Counted from the stretch's first letter, positions 43,967 to 53,811 are shown. The stretch: 64,000 bases of DNA from Pedobacter sp. MR2016-24 (GCF_026239655.1 NZ_JAPIVO010000007.1:62001-126000), one strand, 5' to 3'. The notes: generated from the letters alone by a model not told the origin. Translations and numbers: made by a program.

Positions 43967-44118
43967 ATGAGCATTTGTTTTTTATCTTATATAAAGCTGC
44001 TGCGATCATCTCAACCTTTTTTAAGCGGAATGCCCGTGGTCATTTGATATCAATTCTTTATAAAAACCAAAACTAAACAATACTCTAGTAATTCCATAGA
44101 ATATCAGAAATAATGATA

Positions 44119-45537
44119 TCAGACTAACAAATGAGGTCTTTCCTGATAAGTTTTCCATAACAACTCGCCGAAGATGGTATTGCCCCAGGGAAACCAGGCA
44201 CGGGTAAATTGTTTTGGATTATCCTTATGAAAGGACTCGTGAATAAAACCAGTATCAGCATGAGTCTTCCGCAAAACATCAATACACATTTTGATTTCAT
44301 CGTCGTCCGTACTGGTTAATGCGCGGGCAATGATACTTAGCGGCCAGATCATATCTTTTCCAATATGTGGTCCCCCTATCCCCTCAGCAGCTTTTCCTTT
44401 ATAATAAAAAGGATTGTCATCACTATGAATCATTTTTCTTGTGTTCAGGTATACCGGATCGGTCATCGAAACTGCACCCAAATAAGGCAGGGCAAGCAGT
44501 CCCGGGATATTTGCATCATCCATCAGGTTATAACTACCCATACCATTGACTTCGTAGGCATAAATTTTACCGTGCACCGGATGATCTATTATTGCATGTT
44601 TCTGCAAGGCCTGCCTCACTTCCATAGCAAGTTCCTCTAATTCATCAGCTACCTTGCTATCCGCTTTTATCAGTCTGAATAATTCTGCCGCCTGCCTCAG
44701 GCTAATTACTGCAAAGAAATTGGACGGCACCAGGAAGGAATAAATGGTGGCATCATCACTTGGCCTGAAGGCAGAACAAATTAACCCGACAGGTTTAACA
44801 GGGTAACCAAATCCCTGCATCGGCAAATTATCTGTAGCCCATGCGGTAGTACGCTGGAAATGATAAGGCCCGTTGTTTTCCTTACGCTGCTGCTCTTTAA
44901 ACGTTTTCAGAATTAGTTTGACTGCATCCTGCCAGCCGTTATCAAAAGGACTTGTATCTTTTGTCTGCTGCCAGTAACGGTAAGATAGCCTGATCGGGTA
45001 ACAAAGTGAATCTATCTCCCACTTACGCTCATGAATCCCCGGCAGCATGCTTGTCAAATCCTCTTTCCATTCGCCTACTTTCAGAGGGTCATTATAAAAT
45101 GCGTTTGCGTAAGGGTCTTTTAATATATTTTTTACCTGCCGGTTGATTACGCCTGCAACCATATCACGCAGGGCGCGGTCTCTCCTTAAAAAAGGCAGGT
45201 ATGACCATACCTGTGCGCTGCTGTCCCGCAACCACATCGCATCAGTTTCTCCAGATGCGATATACGTATCCGGTTTACCATCTATCTGCGTAAAAGTTAC
45301 TGTTGTATCTAGTGTATTAGGGAAACAATTGTTAAATAACCAACCCAATTCTTTATTTTTCACCTTTGCATTAAACTCAGTGATTGCATTTTCTACTGAA
45401 CGGCTATTGAAGCGCCGCATAGCTAAAGGTTTTCTGACCAATGGAAATTCCGGATCGGCCGCCAGTGCCATTAACCGGCCTGACAATAAACCCGCCGTAA
45501 GTATTCCCGCCTTTTGTACAAAAGATCTTCTTTTCAT
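44119..45537 (-). CDS. Glycoside hydrolase family 125 (exo-alpha-1,6-mannosidase-like)
   Basis: A 472-aa GH125 (formerly DUF1237) enzyme. The N-terminus is a twin-arginine-type signal (KRRSFVQKAGILTAG). Conserved blocks include YIASGETDAMWLRDSSAQVW, EIDSLCYPIRLSYRYWQQT, GFGYPVKPVGLICSAFRPSD and DMIWPLSIIARAL. Known GH125 enzymes are metal-independent exo-alpha-1,6-mannosidases acting on N-glycan or yeast-mannan fragments. It starts 7 bp after the SMP-30 gene, so they form an operon. Confidence 0.92.
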   Translation of the reverse strand: MKRRSFVQKAGILTAGLLSGRLMALAADPEFPLVRKPLAMRRFNSRSVENAITEFNAKVKNKELGWLFNNCFPNTLDTTVTFTQIDGKPDTYIASGETDAMWLRDSSAQVWSYLPFLRRDRALRDMVAGVINRQVKNILKDPYANAFYNDPLKVGEWKEDLTSMLPGIHERKWEIDSLCYPIRLSYRYWQQTKDTSPFDNGWQDAVKLILKTFKEQQRKENNGPYHFQRTTAWATDNLPMQGFGYPVKPVGLICSAFRPSDDATIYSFLVPSNFFAVISLRQAAELFRLIKADSKVADELEELAMEVRQALQKHAIIDHPVHGKIYAYEVNGMGSYNLMDDANIPGLLALPYLGAVSMTDPVYLNTRKMIHSDDNPFYYKGKAAEGIGGPHIGKDMIWPLSIIARALTSTDDDEIKMCIDVLRKTHADTGFIHESFHKDNPKQFTRAWFPWGNTIFGELLWKTYQERPHLLV

Positions 45538-45544
45538 TCCTTGG

Positions 45545-46456
45545 TTATTCTACTCCCTTAACATGCATAGGGATTGTATATATTGCTTTTGAAGCTGTAA
45601 TAAATAAATCCGAACGGTCCTTACCGCCGAAACAAAGATTCGCAGTCCAGGGTTCATTCACTTCAATATGTCCTTTCAGCACACCTTCAGGACTAAAGAT
45701 AAAAACACCTTTGCCACTCAGGTAGATATTTCCATCACTGTCAAGTGTAATTCCATCTGCACCCTGATTGATGATAACTTTCTGATCAATAAGCATACCG
45801 TCTTTAGTGATTGAATAACGATAAGTTTTATTACCAGTAATATCGGCGACATATAAATATTTACCATCCGGCGTTCCTACAATCCCATTAGGCTTGATCA
45901 TATCAGCCGCAACAAGGATAACTTTCCTGCTTTTGCCTGCCGGAAGATAGTAAACTTTCTGCCCATCCATTTCCTGTCCCTGCCTGGTCCAATAGTCGCG
46001 CTGATAAAACGGATCCGTAAAATAAATACCACCTTTAGGATCAATCCATAAATCGTTAGGCCCATTTAGCTTTTTTTCATTAACGAGTCCGACTAAAACC
46101 TTAACTCTTTTCTCTGGGGAAATGGACCAAAGCTGATTTTGCTCGTCCGCACAAGCGATCAGATTACCGCGTTTATCAAAGTATAAACCATTAGAACGAC
46201 CAGCTTTATCCATGAATAAGGAAACTTTTCCGTCAATACTGTATTTCCAGATCTTATTATTCGGCTGGTCTGTAAAAAATACATTTCCTTTTTTGTCTAC
46301 AGCCGGACCTTCTGTAAATTCAAAGTCCTTTAAAATCAGTTTCAGGCTATCCTGATTGAATAAATTTCCCTGAGCACAGGCAGGATAATGAAGCATTCCT
46401 GCTATCCATACAGAAATAATACTGGCATACAACTTTATCGGTTTAATAAATAGCAT
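45545..46456 (-). CDS. SMP-30/gluconolactonase family protein
   Basis: A 303-aa secreted six-bladed propeller: signal peptide (to about residue 28, ACAQG), then FEFTEGPAVDKKGNVFFTD with the metal-ligand Glu, the Asn in LNGPNDLWIDPKGGIYFTD, and the Asp in VADITGNKTYRYSI. The family hydrolyses sugar lactones with a divalent metal. Coupled to GH125, it may handle an oxidised sugar released during glycan use. It is the first gene of this pair. Confidence 0.92.
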   Translation of the reverse strand: MLFIKPIKLYASIISVWIAGMLHYPACAQGNLFNQDSLKLILKDFEFTEGPAVDKKGNVFFTDQPNNKIWKYSIDGKVSLFMDKAGRSNGLYFDKRGNLIACADEQNQLWSISPEKRVKVLVGLVNEKKLNGPNDLWIDPKGGIYFTDPFYQRDYWTRQGQEMDGQKVYYLPAGKSRKVILVAADMIKPNGIVGTPDGKYLYVADITGNKTYRYSITKDGMLIDQKVIINQGADGITLDSDGNIYLSGKGVFIFSPEGVLKGHIEVNEPWTANLCFGGKDRSDLFITASKAIYTIPMHVKGVE

Positions 46457-46599
46457 AATGCATAATTTTATCCCACAAAACTATAAATACAAATAGATAT
46501 ATCAATTCCTAAAACGTTTAATTCATAAACGTGACTACCTCGTATAAAATTAAGCTGATTACCAGGTTGCTAATTAGTGTTTTTAAATTATATTCGCTT

Positions 46600-47832
46600 A
46601 TGGGCAATTTCTATCAGCATTATAAAGGCATTATCTGGTTAATAGCAGGGATCATTGCGGGCAGTATTGCCGGTTTATTTTTTGGAGAACGTGTTCAGGT
46701 GCTGAAGCCTATTGGCGATATTTTTCTCAACTTTCTGTTTACGGCAGTCATACCGTTGGTTTTCTTCTCTATTTCTTCAGCTATTGGTGGGTTAAAAACA
46801 ACCAACAAGCTGAGCAGGATGATGGGTGTAATGTCTGCCGTTTTCCTCCTGACGGTACTGATTTCTGCTTTGCTGACCATCGCTGCTGTTAAGCTATTTC
46901 CCATACATGAACAGCTGGGCACAGCTACCTTAACCGAAACTATAGTTAAAAAACCTTTTGGAGACCAGATTACGCAATTAGTGACTACAGGAGAATTTTA
47001 TGAACTGCTTTCCAGAAAGAGCATGCTCGCTATGATCATCTTTTCTGTGCTTATTGGTTTCGCAACATTAAGATCAGGTGAGATGGGACTTGGCTTTGCC
47101 AAATTTCTGAATGCAGGAAATGAGGTTTTCAAAAATGTTTTTATTCTCATCATGAAAATGGCGCCTATAGGATTAGGAGCCTATTTTGCCTATCAGGTCG
47201 GCGTTTTTGGTCCCCAGTTATTCGGCACCTATGCCAGATCACTAGGTCTTTATTACGGAGTGGGTGCCTTTTACTTTATTGTATTTTTCAGTCTCTATGC
47301 TTTTGTTGCAGGAGGATATACCGGAATAAAAAAATACTGGCAGAACAATATTATTCCTACAGCTACGGCGATCGGTACCTGCAGCAGTATTGCGAATATC
47401 CCGGCTAATCTGGATGCGGCAAAAAAAATGAACATCCCGGAATATATTGCCAATGTAACCATTCCGTTGGGTGCCACCTTACATAAAGACGGTTCCAGCA
47501 TCTCGTCCATAGTTAAAATGGCTGTTGTCTTTGCATTGTTTGGAAAAAGTTTCGACAGCATAGATACTGTAGCCCTTGCTTTAGGAATGACTGTGCTCGT
47601 CAGTATTGTTGAAGGAGGAATTCCCAATGGCGGATATGTAGGAGAACTATTGTTTATTTCCGCCTATGGTTTCCCGCCAGAAGCTTTACCTCCTGCAATG
47701 ATTATCGGTACTTTGGTAGATCCGATGGCTACACTACTCAACTCGACCGGTGATACCGTAGCTTCGATGCTGATCACACGTTTTACGGAAGGGAAAAACT
47801 GGATAACTACTAAAGCGGCAGAAAGCCATTAA
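46600..47832 (+). CDS. Dicarboxylate/amino acid:cation symporter (GltP/DctA family)
   Basis: A DAACS-family transporter of about 410 aa, importing C4-dicarboxylates or glutamate/aspartate with cations. It has eight membrane helices and two hairpins; the motifs TCSSIANIPANLDAAKKMN (first re-entrant serine-rich loop), LHKDGSSISSIVKM and NGGYVGELL are present. I prefer the ATG at 46600 (MGNFYQHYKGIIWLIAG) because the family starts there; an upstream in-frame GTG at 46531 would add 23 residues. It is divergent from SMP-30. Its 3' end overlaps the convergent gene by 23 bp. Confidence 0.92.
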   Translation: MGNFYQHYKGIIWLIAGIIAGSIAGLFFGERVQVLKPIGDIFLNFLFTAVIPLVFFSISSAIGGLKTTNKLSRMMGVMSAVFLLTVLISALLTIAAVKLFPIHEQLGTATLTETIVKKPFGDQITQLVTTGEFYELLSRKSMLAMIIFSVLIGFATLRSGEMGLGFAKFLNAGNEVFKNVFILIMKMAPIGLGAYFAYQVGVFGPQLFGTYARSLGLYYGVGAFYFIVFFSLYAFVAGGYTGIKKYWQNNIIPTATAIGTCSSIANIPANLDAAKKMNIPEYIANVTIPLGATLHKDGSSISSIVKMAVVFALFGKSFDSIDTVALALGMTVLVSIVEGGIPNGGYVGELLFISAYGFPPEALPPAMIIGTLVDPMATLLNSTGDTVASMLITRFTEGKNWITTKAAESH

Positions 47833-48673
47833 CAGCGCCTTCGTTCATACCTGTGATAATGTAATGTCTTGGTAAATACCAGGTAACTGTACGCATCATG
47901 TTTCTGAATTGTTCCTCATCGTCAAACTGTGTCGGAGTAATATTAAACACCAGCTCCTGAGACGCCTCTTCCTGTTGTGTGCGCATCATCAGTAATACTT
48001 TAGGATCAGGAATACCATTCAGCTGAAAAAACTCTCTCAGCAATTTCCTGGTTTCCACAGGCAGGTAAGTCTCAGAAGGCTGACCTATCATTACCTGCTC
48101 CTCGCCGGCAATTACTTCATCCTGTTCACTTTGATTACTTAATAATGCATCAGGGATAAAAAAGTCGCCTGTCAAATGATAATTAAGTATATCACCATAG
48201 GAAAGTACCCAGTCAGGCTGCCCCTCATCTGCGTTGATTACCACCCCATATCCCCTTTCCAACAGAAAATCATCTGTCATGTGATCAATTACAAAGCATT
48301 GAAATACTTCATTGGGTTTGGGTAACGACAGCTTAAAATAAGGAAAACCATCCGGTCCTGCAATAACTTGCGGCGTACCACAAATCATACTTGCCAATGG
48401 CAGATGAGCAAGAAACTCTCTTACCCACTGTTCATCCCGCTCTTCTCTCGGCACAAGCACCAGTGTATGCAATTGCGCTGTTTTTTCCAGGTCGCCAAAG
48501 TAACCATCTTGCTGCTCGTTACTACTTTCAGTACTTGCATCAGCAGGAATCTCATTAACTATAGTCGTGTCAGGAGCAATGCCTTTACCAGCTTTAACAC
48601 TTTCCTCCACCGATTTCGGGGCTGGTGCATCAGTTACAGTTTCCTTCTTCTTAAAAATATCGAATAAACCCAT
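47810..48673 (-). CDS. Hypothetical protein of unknown function (287 aa)
   Basis: I do not recognise a family with certainty. The preferred start is the ATG at 48673 (MGLFDIFKKKE), which has an AAAGAG sequence just before it and a typical cytosolic opening; an upstream in-frame ATG adds 12 residues. The protein has a short charged N-terminus, an acidic linker (residues 20-55) and two alpha/beta regions: about 60-160 (LHTLVLVPREERDEQWV) and 180-287, ending in YLPRHYIITGMNEG. No signal peptide or membrane segment. Its 3' end overlaps the symporter gene. Confidence 0.6.
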   Translation of the reverse strand: MGLFDIFKKKETVTDAPAPKSVEESVKAGKGIAPDTTIVNEIPADASTESSNEQQDGYFGDLEKTAQLHTLVLVPREERDEQWVREFLAHLPLASMICGTPQVIAGPDGFPYFKLSLPKPNEVFQCFVIDHMTDDFLLERGYGVVINADEGQPDWVLSYGDILNYHLTGDFFIPDALLSNQSEQDEVIAGEEQVMIGQPSETYLPVETRKLLREFFQLNGIPDPKVLLMMRTQQEEASQELVFNITPTQFDDEEQFRNMMRTVTWYLPRHYIITGMNEGAVNGFLPL

Positions 48674-48784
48674 TCTCTTTATATTATAGCTAGCTTGATA
48701 ATGAATCAAAAATAGGTATTTATAATCACACTTATCAAGTCAAACAGAGACATCCTGCCAATAATGCAACCACAAGAAGTATAT

Positions 48785-49219
48785 TTATTCTGCTGAAACA
48801 GACTTCATCTCTTTGATAGCTCTTTTAAGATCGTTAATTTCTTCCTGCTGCTCTTTTAAAGCCTGAACCAATAACGGGATTAATTTGTCGTACTGTACTT
48901 CATCATGTTTAACAATACGGCTATTGTTTTTACCAGCGGCCACACTGTTGGCAGACTCATATACAAAGTCCGGGAACTGTGTTTTCACATCACTGGCCAT
49001 AAATCCATACTGTTTACCTTCCGCCAGCTTTAAACCCGGATATCTTTTCAAGTCATACTGAAACGTAACTGGCTTTAACATTGTCAGTTTTGTTGCAGAG
49101 TTTGAAATTTCCTCCACATTCACTTTAAGTTCACGCTCATCGATTTTCTGTGCCGAAGCAGAGAAGGATACTGTCATCAGCACAGCACCCGCCAGAATTC
49201 CATTAAATAAATTGCTCAT
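48785..49219 (-). CDS. Secreted protein with peptidase S74 (tail-fibre chaperone) domain
   Basis: A 144-aa protein with a signal peptide (MSNLFNGILAGAVLMTVSFS, cleaved near SAQ) and a C-terminal intramolecular-chaperone S74-like domain: LKPVTFQYDLKRYPG, YGFMASDVKTQFPDFVYE, DEVQYDKLIPLLVQALKEQ and a terminal coiled coil. The domain is known from phage tail spikes, but secreted single-domain versions occur in Bacteroidota chromosomes. The ATG at 49219 is chosen since it starts the signal peptide; 49246 is an alternative. No phage genes are nearby. Confidence 0.8.
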   Translation of the reverse strand: MSNLFNGILAGAVLMTVSFSASAQKIDERELKVNVEEISNSATKLTMLKPVTFQYDLKRYPGLKLAEGKQYGFMASDVKTQFPDFVYESANSVAAGKNNSRIVKHDEVQYDKLIPLLVQALKEQQEEINDLKRAIKEMKSVSAE

Positions 49220-49495
49220 TTTAATATATTTTGGTTTGTTGATCATAAATGAAGCTTGCTAAAGCTCCCGCTCGTTTTATTAAAAATTGAGAACTCTTTC
49301 CTGAAAAAGAACCATTCAGCAGCTGTGATGATTTAATCCAGCCGGCATCTCATCTGATATCATAATTCCTGACCCGAAATTGCCTCAAAATTAACTTTAT
49401 ACAAATATACAAAATAGCAACACTTAAGACATGAACAGCAACACAACTGTTACTCTACACCACCATAAATAAAATAAGTTTTTTATCTTTAAAAC

Positions 49496-50317
49496 ATGAA
49501 TGACCTCAGGCTTTCCGAAATCTATATTTACCCGATAAAATCACTTGGCGGAATCAGCCTTGAACAATCAAAAGTAACATCAAAAGGTTTAGAATTTGAT
49601 CGCAGATGGATGCTTATAGATGATGAAGGCATTTTTATTACCCAAAGAAAATATGCCATACTGGCTTTACTGGACGTAATGTTAATTGAAAATCAATTGA
49701 CAGTGCAACACAAACATGATCCTGCCAATAAGATTTCTTTCCCTATTGCAGAAAATAATGGCGAAACGATACCCGTTACGATCTGGGATGATCTATCGAC
49801 AGGAATTGAAGTCAGTCCGGAGGTTAGCGAGTGGTTCTCTGCATTCATGGGTAAAAGTGTCAGACTGGTCATCATGCCTGAAAATGAGAGAAGAGTGGTG
49901 GATCCCAGGTATGCTAAAAATGAAGAGCTGGTTGGATTTTCTGACGGTTATCCTTTTCTCATTATTGGTCAGGCCGCATTGAATGGGTTAAATGAACGGC
50001 TCTCCCAGCCGGTTCCAATGGACAGATTCAGGCCCAATTTTGTCTTTACCGGGGGTCATGCACACCTCGAAGATCAGTTTGATACATTCATATTAGGCGA
50101 TGTTCAGTTCAGTGCTGTTAAACCTTGTGCAAGGTGTGTGCTGACTACCGTAGATCAGCAAACAGCCGAAAGAACTGCCGAGCCTTTAAAAACTTTAGCA
50201 GGATACCGCACGATTAATAAAAAAGTAATGTTCGGACAAAATCTGATCCATAAGGGAGCAGGTATGGTTCATACAGGTGACCAGCTGTACGTTACGGTCT
50301 GGAAAGCTGAAGCTTAA
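49496..50317 (+). CDS. MOSC domain protein (YcbX/mARC-like)
   Basis: A 273-aa molybdenum-cofactor-related protein. The MOSC N-terminal barrel domain (residues 1-120, LSEIYIYPIKSLGGISLEQS, GLEFDRRWMLID) precedes the MOSC domain with the RFRPNFVF motif and Cys in KPCARCVLTTVD that would bind molybdenum. Such proteins reduce N-hydroxylated compounds, usually with a partner electron donor; no fused ferredoxin domain is present here. It ends tail-to-tail with cobC, overlapping by 26 bp. Confidence 0.9.
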   Translation: MNDLRLSEIYIYPIKSLGGISLEQSKVTSKGLEFDRRWMLIDDEGIFITQRKYAILALLDVMLIENQLTVQHKHDPANKISFPIAENNGETIPVTIWDDLSTGIEVSPEVSEWFSAFMGKSVRLVIMPENERRVVDPRYAKNEELVGFSDGYPFLIIGQAALNGLNERLSQPVPMDRFRPNFVFTGGHAHLEDQFDTFILGDVQFSAVKPCARCVLTTVDQQTAERTAEPLKTLAGYRTINKKVMFGQNLIHKGAGMVHTGDQLYVTVWKAEA

Positions 50318-50822
50318 AAACTTCTGCAAAGCTCACCTTAATATCAAAAACATCCTTTAATGCTATCAACCGGTGATGCGCAAGAATAATACGGATCACA
50401 CCGCCATGGGTTACAATGGCGACCGACCGATGCGGTTGTTCCGCCAGCGAGTTCCAGAATTTCATCACGCGCGATTGCATCTGCAGCATACTTTCCCCAT
50501 TAGGCGGCGACAAATTGACGAAATCATTCATCCAGACCTCGCTAACTGCCCGGTCAACCGTATCCCAGGTCTTTCCCTCCCATTCACCAAAATCCAGTTC
50601 ATATAGATCGCGCTCTACTTTACAGTCAGTCGCAATCGCCTTTGCCAACTGTAAACACCTGTCCGAAGGACTAGAATATACCCTGTCAACAGTCGCAGGA
50701 AGTTGTTTTAACACCAAGGCTTTTTCTTCAGGAAAATCAACTGTTAATGACACATCTGTCCTGCCATAGATGAAGCCTTTTTCAATGAGCGGGGTAGTAT
50801 GCCGAATCAGATAAACGTCCAT
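50292..50822 (-). CDS. cobC: Alpha-ribazole phosphatase (histidine phosphatase family)
   Basis: A 176-aa phosphoglycerate-mutase-like histidine phosphatase. The catalytic RHT motif is at residues 7-9 (VYLIRHTTP), then GRTDVSLT and the second His in IVTHGGVIR. In cobalamin synthesis CobC removes the 5'-phosphate from alpha-ribazole phosphate or adenosylcobalamin phosphate. It is the last gene of the cob run, its start overlapping cobS by 16 bp. Phosphatase specificity is inferred from that context. Confidence 0.9.
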   Translation of the reverse strand: MDVYLIRHTTPLIEKGFIYGRTDVSLTVDFPEEKALVLKQLPATVDRVYSSPSDRCLQLAKAIATDCKVERDLYELDFGEWEGKTWDTVDRAVSEVWMNDFVNLSPPNGESMLQMQSRVMKFWNSLAEQPHRSVAIVTHGGVIRIILAHHRLIALKDVFDIKVSFAEVFKLQLSRP

Positions 50823-51622
50823 ATCGCTATAAAAGAAAGGTAAATTATCACTTCAGCAATTTGTTGCATCGCCCCCAAACAGTCGCCTGTATAGCCGTCT
50901 ATGTGTTTTTTAAAATAGCTGCCCGCCACTAAAGCAACCAAAAACACCGGAATAATTATTGTTGAAAAAAGTGGAGTATCGGTTTGTAACACTAACAATG
51001 CTAAAGGTAACAACGTAAACAGCGCGGCAAGTAAAAGATTTTTAACTCTCCCCTTTTCCACAGCACTACTGACCTTACTCCCGGTAACCCGGACGTAATT
51101 ATGGCTAAAAACAAGTGTAACCGCGGCGAACCTGCTTAACGAATGTGCTACAATAAACAGTAATAAAACAGTAGAAATCGCAGCCCAATTCAAGAAAGAT
51201 GGTTTATATATTCGCTCCAGCACCTGCTGTAATGCTGCAAACTTCAAGCCCAATAACAACAGCAGTCCCATCACTCCGTAAGTACCCAGGTGGCTGTCTT
51301 TCATGATTTCAAGGATCCGCTCTTTTGTATATCCACCACCAAAGCCATCACACACATCAGCAAATCCGTCCTCGTGAAAAGCACCCGTAAATAATATCCC
51401 GCCTATTAAAGCCATTATAGTTCCAATGGCAGAACCAAACAGGCAAGCAGCTGCCAGATAAACCATAGCCGAAATAGCACCGGAGATCCATCCCACAACA
51501 GGCAGATATCTTATTGCATCCGGTAACAACCTTGCGTTATGATCATGTATGCCCTGGGGTACGGGGCACCTGGTGTAAAAAGACAAGGCTGATAACATCA
51601 GGTGTAATTGCCGCTTCATCAC
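50807..51622 (-). CDS. cobS: Adenosylcobinamide-GDP ribazoletransferase
   Basis: A 271-aa polytopic cobalamin synthase that joins adenosylcobinamide-GDP to alpha-ribazole(-phosphate) in the membrane. Motifs: SFYTRCPVPQ, the acidic FHEDGFADVCDGFGGGYTKER, LGTYGVMGLLLLLGLKFAAL and IDGYTGDCLGAMQQ. It overlaps cobT by 4 bp and cobC by 16 bp, a tight operon. Confidence 0.93.
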   Translation of the reverse strand: MMKRQLHLMLSALSFYTRCPVPQGIHDHNARLLPDAIRYLPVVGWISGAISAMVYLAAACLFGSAIGTIMALIGGILFTGAFHEDGFADVCDGFGGGYTKERILEIMKDSHLGTYGVMGLLLLLGLKFAALQQVLERIYKPSFLNWAAISTVLLLFIVAHSLSRFAAVTLVFSHNYVRVTGSKVSSAVEKGRVKNLLLAALFTLLPLALLVLQTDTPLFSTIIIPVFLVALVAGSYFKKHIDGYTGDCLGAMQQIAEVIIYLSFIAIWTFI

Positions 51623-52623
51623 GATTTCTGACTAACGGCGGCACTTTCAAAACTGGCCATTTCTTTTAGAAAAGCAACAGCACTTTGCAATAAAGGATAA
51701 GCCAAAGCACAACCTGTTCCTTCACCTAACCTTAAGCCAAGATGTAATAGTGGAGTGGCAGACAGATGTGCCAATAATGAGGAATGCCCTTTTTCATCCG
51801 ACTGATGTGTGAACACGGCATTATTCTTTACTCCGGGATTGATTTTGAAAGCACATAAATAAGCAACGGAAGCAATAAATCCATCAACCATCACTATCAT
51901 ACCACGTTGTGCCGCAGTGAGCATAGCACCAGCTATCTGCAGAATTTCGAATCCGCCAAAATGAGCCATTAAATCAAGTACATCATAATTTCCGGAATAA
52001 TGATTCAATGCGGCTTCCAGAACCCGTTGTTTTTCTTTCAGCTGTTCATCATTCAATCCCGTTCCCCTGCCGATACAATCCACCAGAGGCAGATCACATA
52101 AAACACTCATCAGCACCGCTGCACTGGATGTATTACCAATGCCCATCTCACCAAATCCGATCACGTTACAGCCTTCATCAGCAACTTTATTCACCATGTC
52201 CGATCCGTACTTCAAGCATAATTCTGCCTGTTCAGGCGACATTGCCGGACCATTTAAAAAGGAGTCTGTGCCCATGCCTATTTTGCTGTCGATTAACTTA
52301 AGTCCTTCTTCAAAGTCAAAATTAACCCCTGCATCAACAATCAGTAGCGCAATGTCATGCTGCCTGCAAAAAACATTTATTGCCGCTCCGCCAGCCAGAA
52401 AATTAAGAACCATCTGTCTCGTTACTTCCTGTGGATAGGCACTCACACCCTCAAGCGCAATACCATGATCCGCAGCAAAAACGATGAGGTGCGGCAAATG
52501 CAATTCAGGTGAAGTAGTACCAAGCACCATTCCTATCCGTAATGCCAAATCTTCCAATATCCCTAATGCCCCTAAAGGCTTAGTCTTGTGGTCTATCTTA
52601 TATTTTAATTCTTTATCAATCAT
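51619..52623 (-). CDS. cobT: Nicotinate-nucleotide-dimethylbenzimidazole phosphoribosyltransferase
   Basis: A 334-aa CobT, which makes alpha-ribazole phosphate from the lower-ligand base. It contains KTKPLGALGILEDLALR, VFAADHGIALEGVSAYP, GFGEMGIGNTSSAAVL and LRLGEGTGCALAYPLL with the catalytic Glu near the end. Length is normal. It is 64 bp after cobU. Confidence 0.95.
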   Translation of the reverse strand: MIDKELKYKIDHKTKPLGALGILEDLALRIGMVLGTTSPELHLPHLIVFAADHGIALEGVSAYPQEVTRQMVLNFLAGGAAINVFCRQHDIALLIVDAGVNFDFEEGLKLIDSKIGMGTDSFLNGPAMSPEQAELCLKYGSDMVNKVADEGCNVIGFGEMGIGNTSSAAVLMSVLCDLPLVDCIGRGTGLNDEQLKEKQRVLEAALNHYSGNYDVLDLMAHFGGFEILQIAGAMLTAAQRGMIVMVDGFIASVAYLCAFKINPGVKNNAVFTHQSDEKGHSSLLAHLSATPLLHLGLRLGEGTGCALAYPLLQSAVAFLKEMASFESAAVSQKS

Positions 52624-52687
52624 ATATTCTAAAAAAGAGTAACACCAATAAATATAGTATCGAACCAGTTAACAGTAACTGGTCTGT

Positions 52688-53203
52688 TTATATTTCAGCT
52701 TTCTTTAAATGTAAAGGAAGGCCAGAAACTATAAACACTACTTCCTCTGCCTTTTCAGCAACATACTGATTGGCCCAACCCTGAAGATCCGCAAACTTGC
52801 GCCCTAACTCTGTATCGGCATGTAATCCCATACCAAGCTCGTTCGAAATAATGATAAATTTACCTTTCAGCCGCAACAGCTGATCAATTTCCTTTTTAAA
52901 AGAGGAAAGGCATAAAGACACATTACTATCATGATCCATAAAAAAATTGGTCAGCCACAAAGTGACGCAATCAATTACCACTACCCTGTCTTCGATCGGC
53001 AGCAGGTGTAAATCATGATAAGACTCATAGGTAGTCCATTCAGGACCGCGATCTTCCTGATGTCTTTTTATACGCTCTAGAAAATCATCATCCCATATCT
53101 TAGCCGTAGCCACATATATTGGGGCATCCGACAATTCCTTTGCTCTCCGCTGTGCATAACTACTTTTACCACTTCTTACTCCACCCGTCACGAAAATCAG
53201 CAT
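52688..53203 (-). CDS. cobU: Bifunctional adenosylcobinamide kinase / guanylyltransferase
   Basis: A 171-aa CobU/CobP: P-loop GGVRSGKS (residues 7-14), then VYVATAKIWDDDFLERI with the HQEDRG motif whose His is guanylylated, and VIDCVTLWLTNF. It activates adenosylcobinamide, including salvaged cobinamide, to the GDP form. It follows the adenosyltransferase by 11 bp. Confidence 0.95.
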   Translation of the reverse strand: MLIFVTGGVRSGKSSYAQRRAKELSDAPIYVATAKIWDDDFLERIKRHQEDRGPEWTTYESYHDLHLLPIEDRVVVIDCVTLWLTNFFMDHDSNVSLCLSSFKKEIDQLLRLKGKFIIISNELGMGLHADTELGRKFADLQGWANQYVAEKAEEVVFIVSGLPLHLKKAEI

Positions 53204-53214
53204 TCCTACTATAA

Positions 53215-53811
53215 TTACGGTTTAACCTCAGGCTCTGTTTTCTTGAACCGTTTATACAAAAACAATTGCCATTTCTCTTCTGCCACACCTGCCTTATCCA
53301 TCTCTGCACGCGAAAGCGTAAAGAACAAATCAGATAAACGATTGATATAAGCCGGTATTGCCTCATGAACTTCATCCGCTTTTCTTAAAGTCACTAATCT
53401 TCTTTCACCCCTCCTCATCTGCGTTCTCACCATATGACAAAGTGCGGAAACTTCATTTCCGCCCGGCAATATAAAGTAATCCGAAGGATGTGTCATTGCA
53501 CCCTCCAGTTCATCAATCCAGAGCTCACAGAATTCCGCGCCATCTAATGGCATAGGGTTCGTATTTATCTTTACAGCATCCGAAGGTCGTGCCAAATGTG
53601 ACATCATATCCATCAAATCCTTTTGAATTTTATGAAGATTAGCCTGCCAATCATGCTGCTCTCCCAGTTTCACCCGCAGCAAACCTATCGTAGAATTCAC
53701 TTCATCAAGTGTACCCACACATTCTACCCTCACATCATCCTTGTCAACCCTTCTACCACCGAAAAGACCAGTAGTACCTTTATCTCCTTTTTTTGTATAA
53801 ATCTTCATCAA
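53215..53811 (-). CDS. pduO: PduO-type ATP:cob(I)alamin adenosyltransferase
   Basis: A 198-aa five-helix-bundle adenosyltransferase with IYTKKGDKGTTGLFGGRRV, VECVGTLDEVNSTIGLLRV, FILPGGNEVSALCHMVRTQM and MRRGERRLVTL, all at the family's usual positions. It attaches the 5'-deoxyadenosyl group to cob(I)alamin or cobinamide. It is the first gene after the tandem-repeat region and heads the pduO-cobU-cobT-cobS-cobC run. Confidence 0.95.
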   Translation of the reverse strand: MMKIYTKKGDKGTTGLFGGRRVDKDDVRVECVGTLDEVNSTIGLLRVKLGEQHDWQANLHKIQKDLMDMMSHLARPSDAVKINTNPMPLDGAEFCELWIDELEGAMTHPSDYFILPGGNEVSALCHMVRTQMRRGERRLVTLRKADEVHEAIPAYINRLSDLFFTLSRAEMDKAGVAEEKWQLFLYKRFKKTEPEVKP

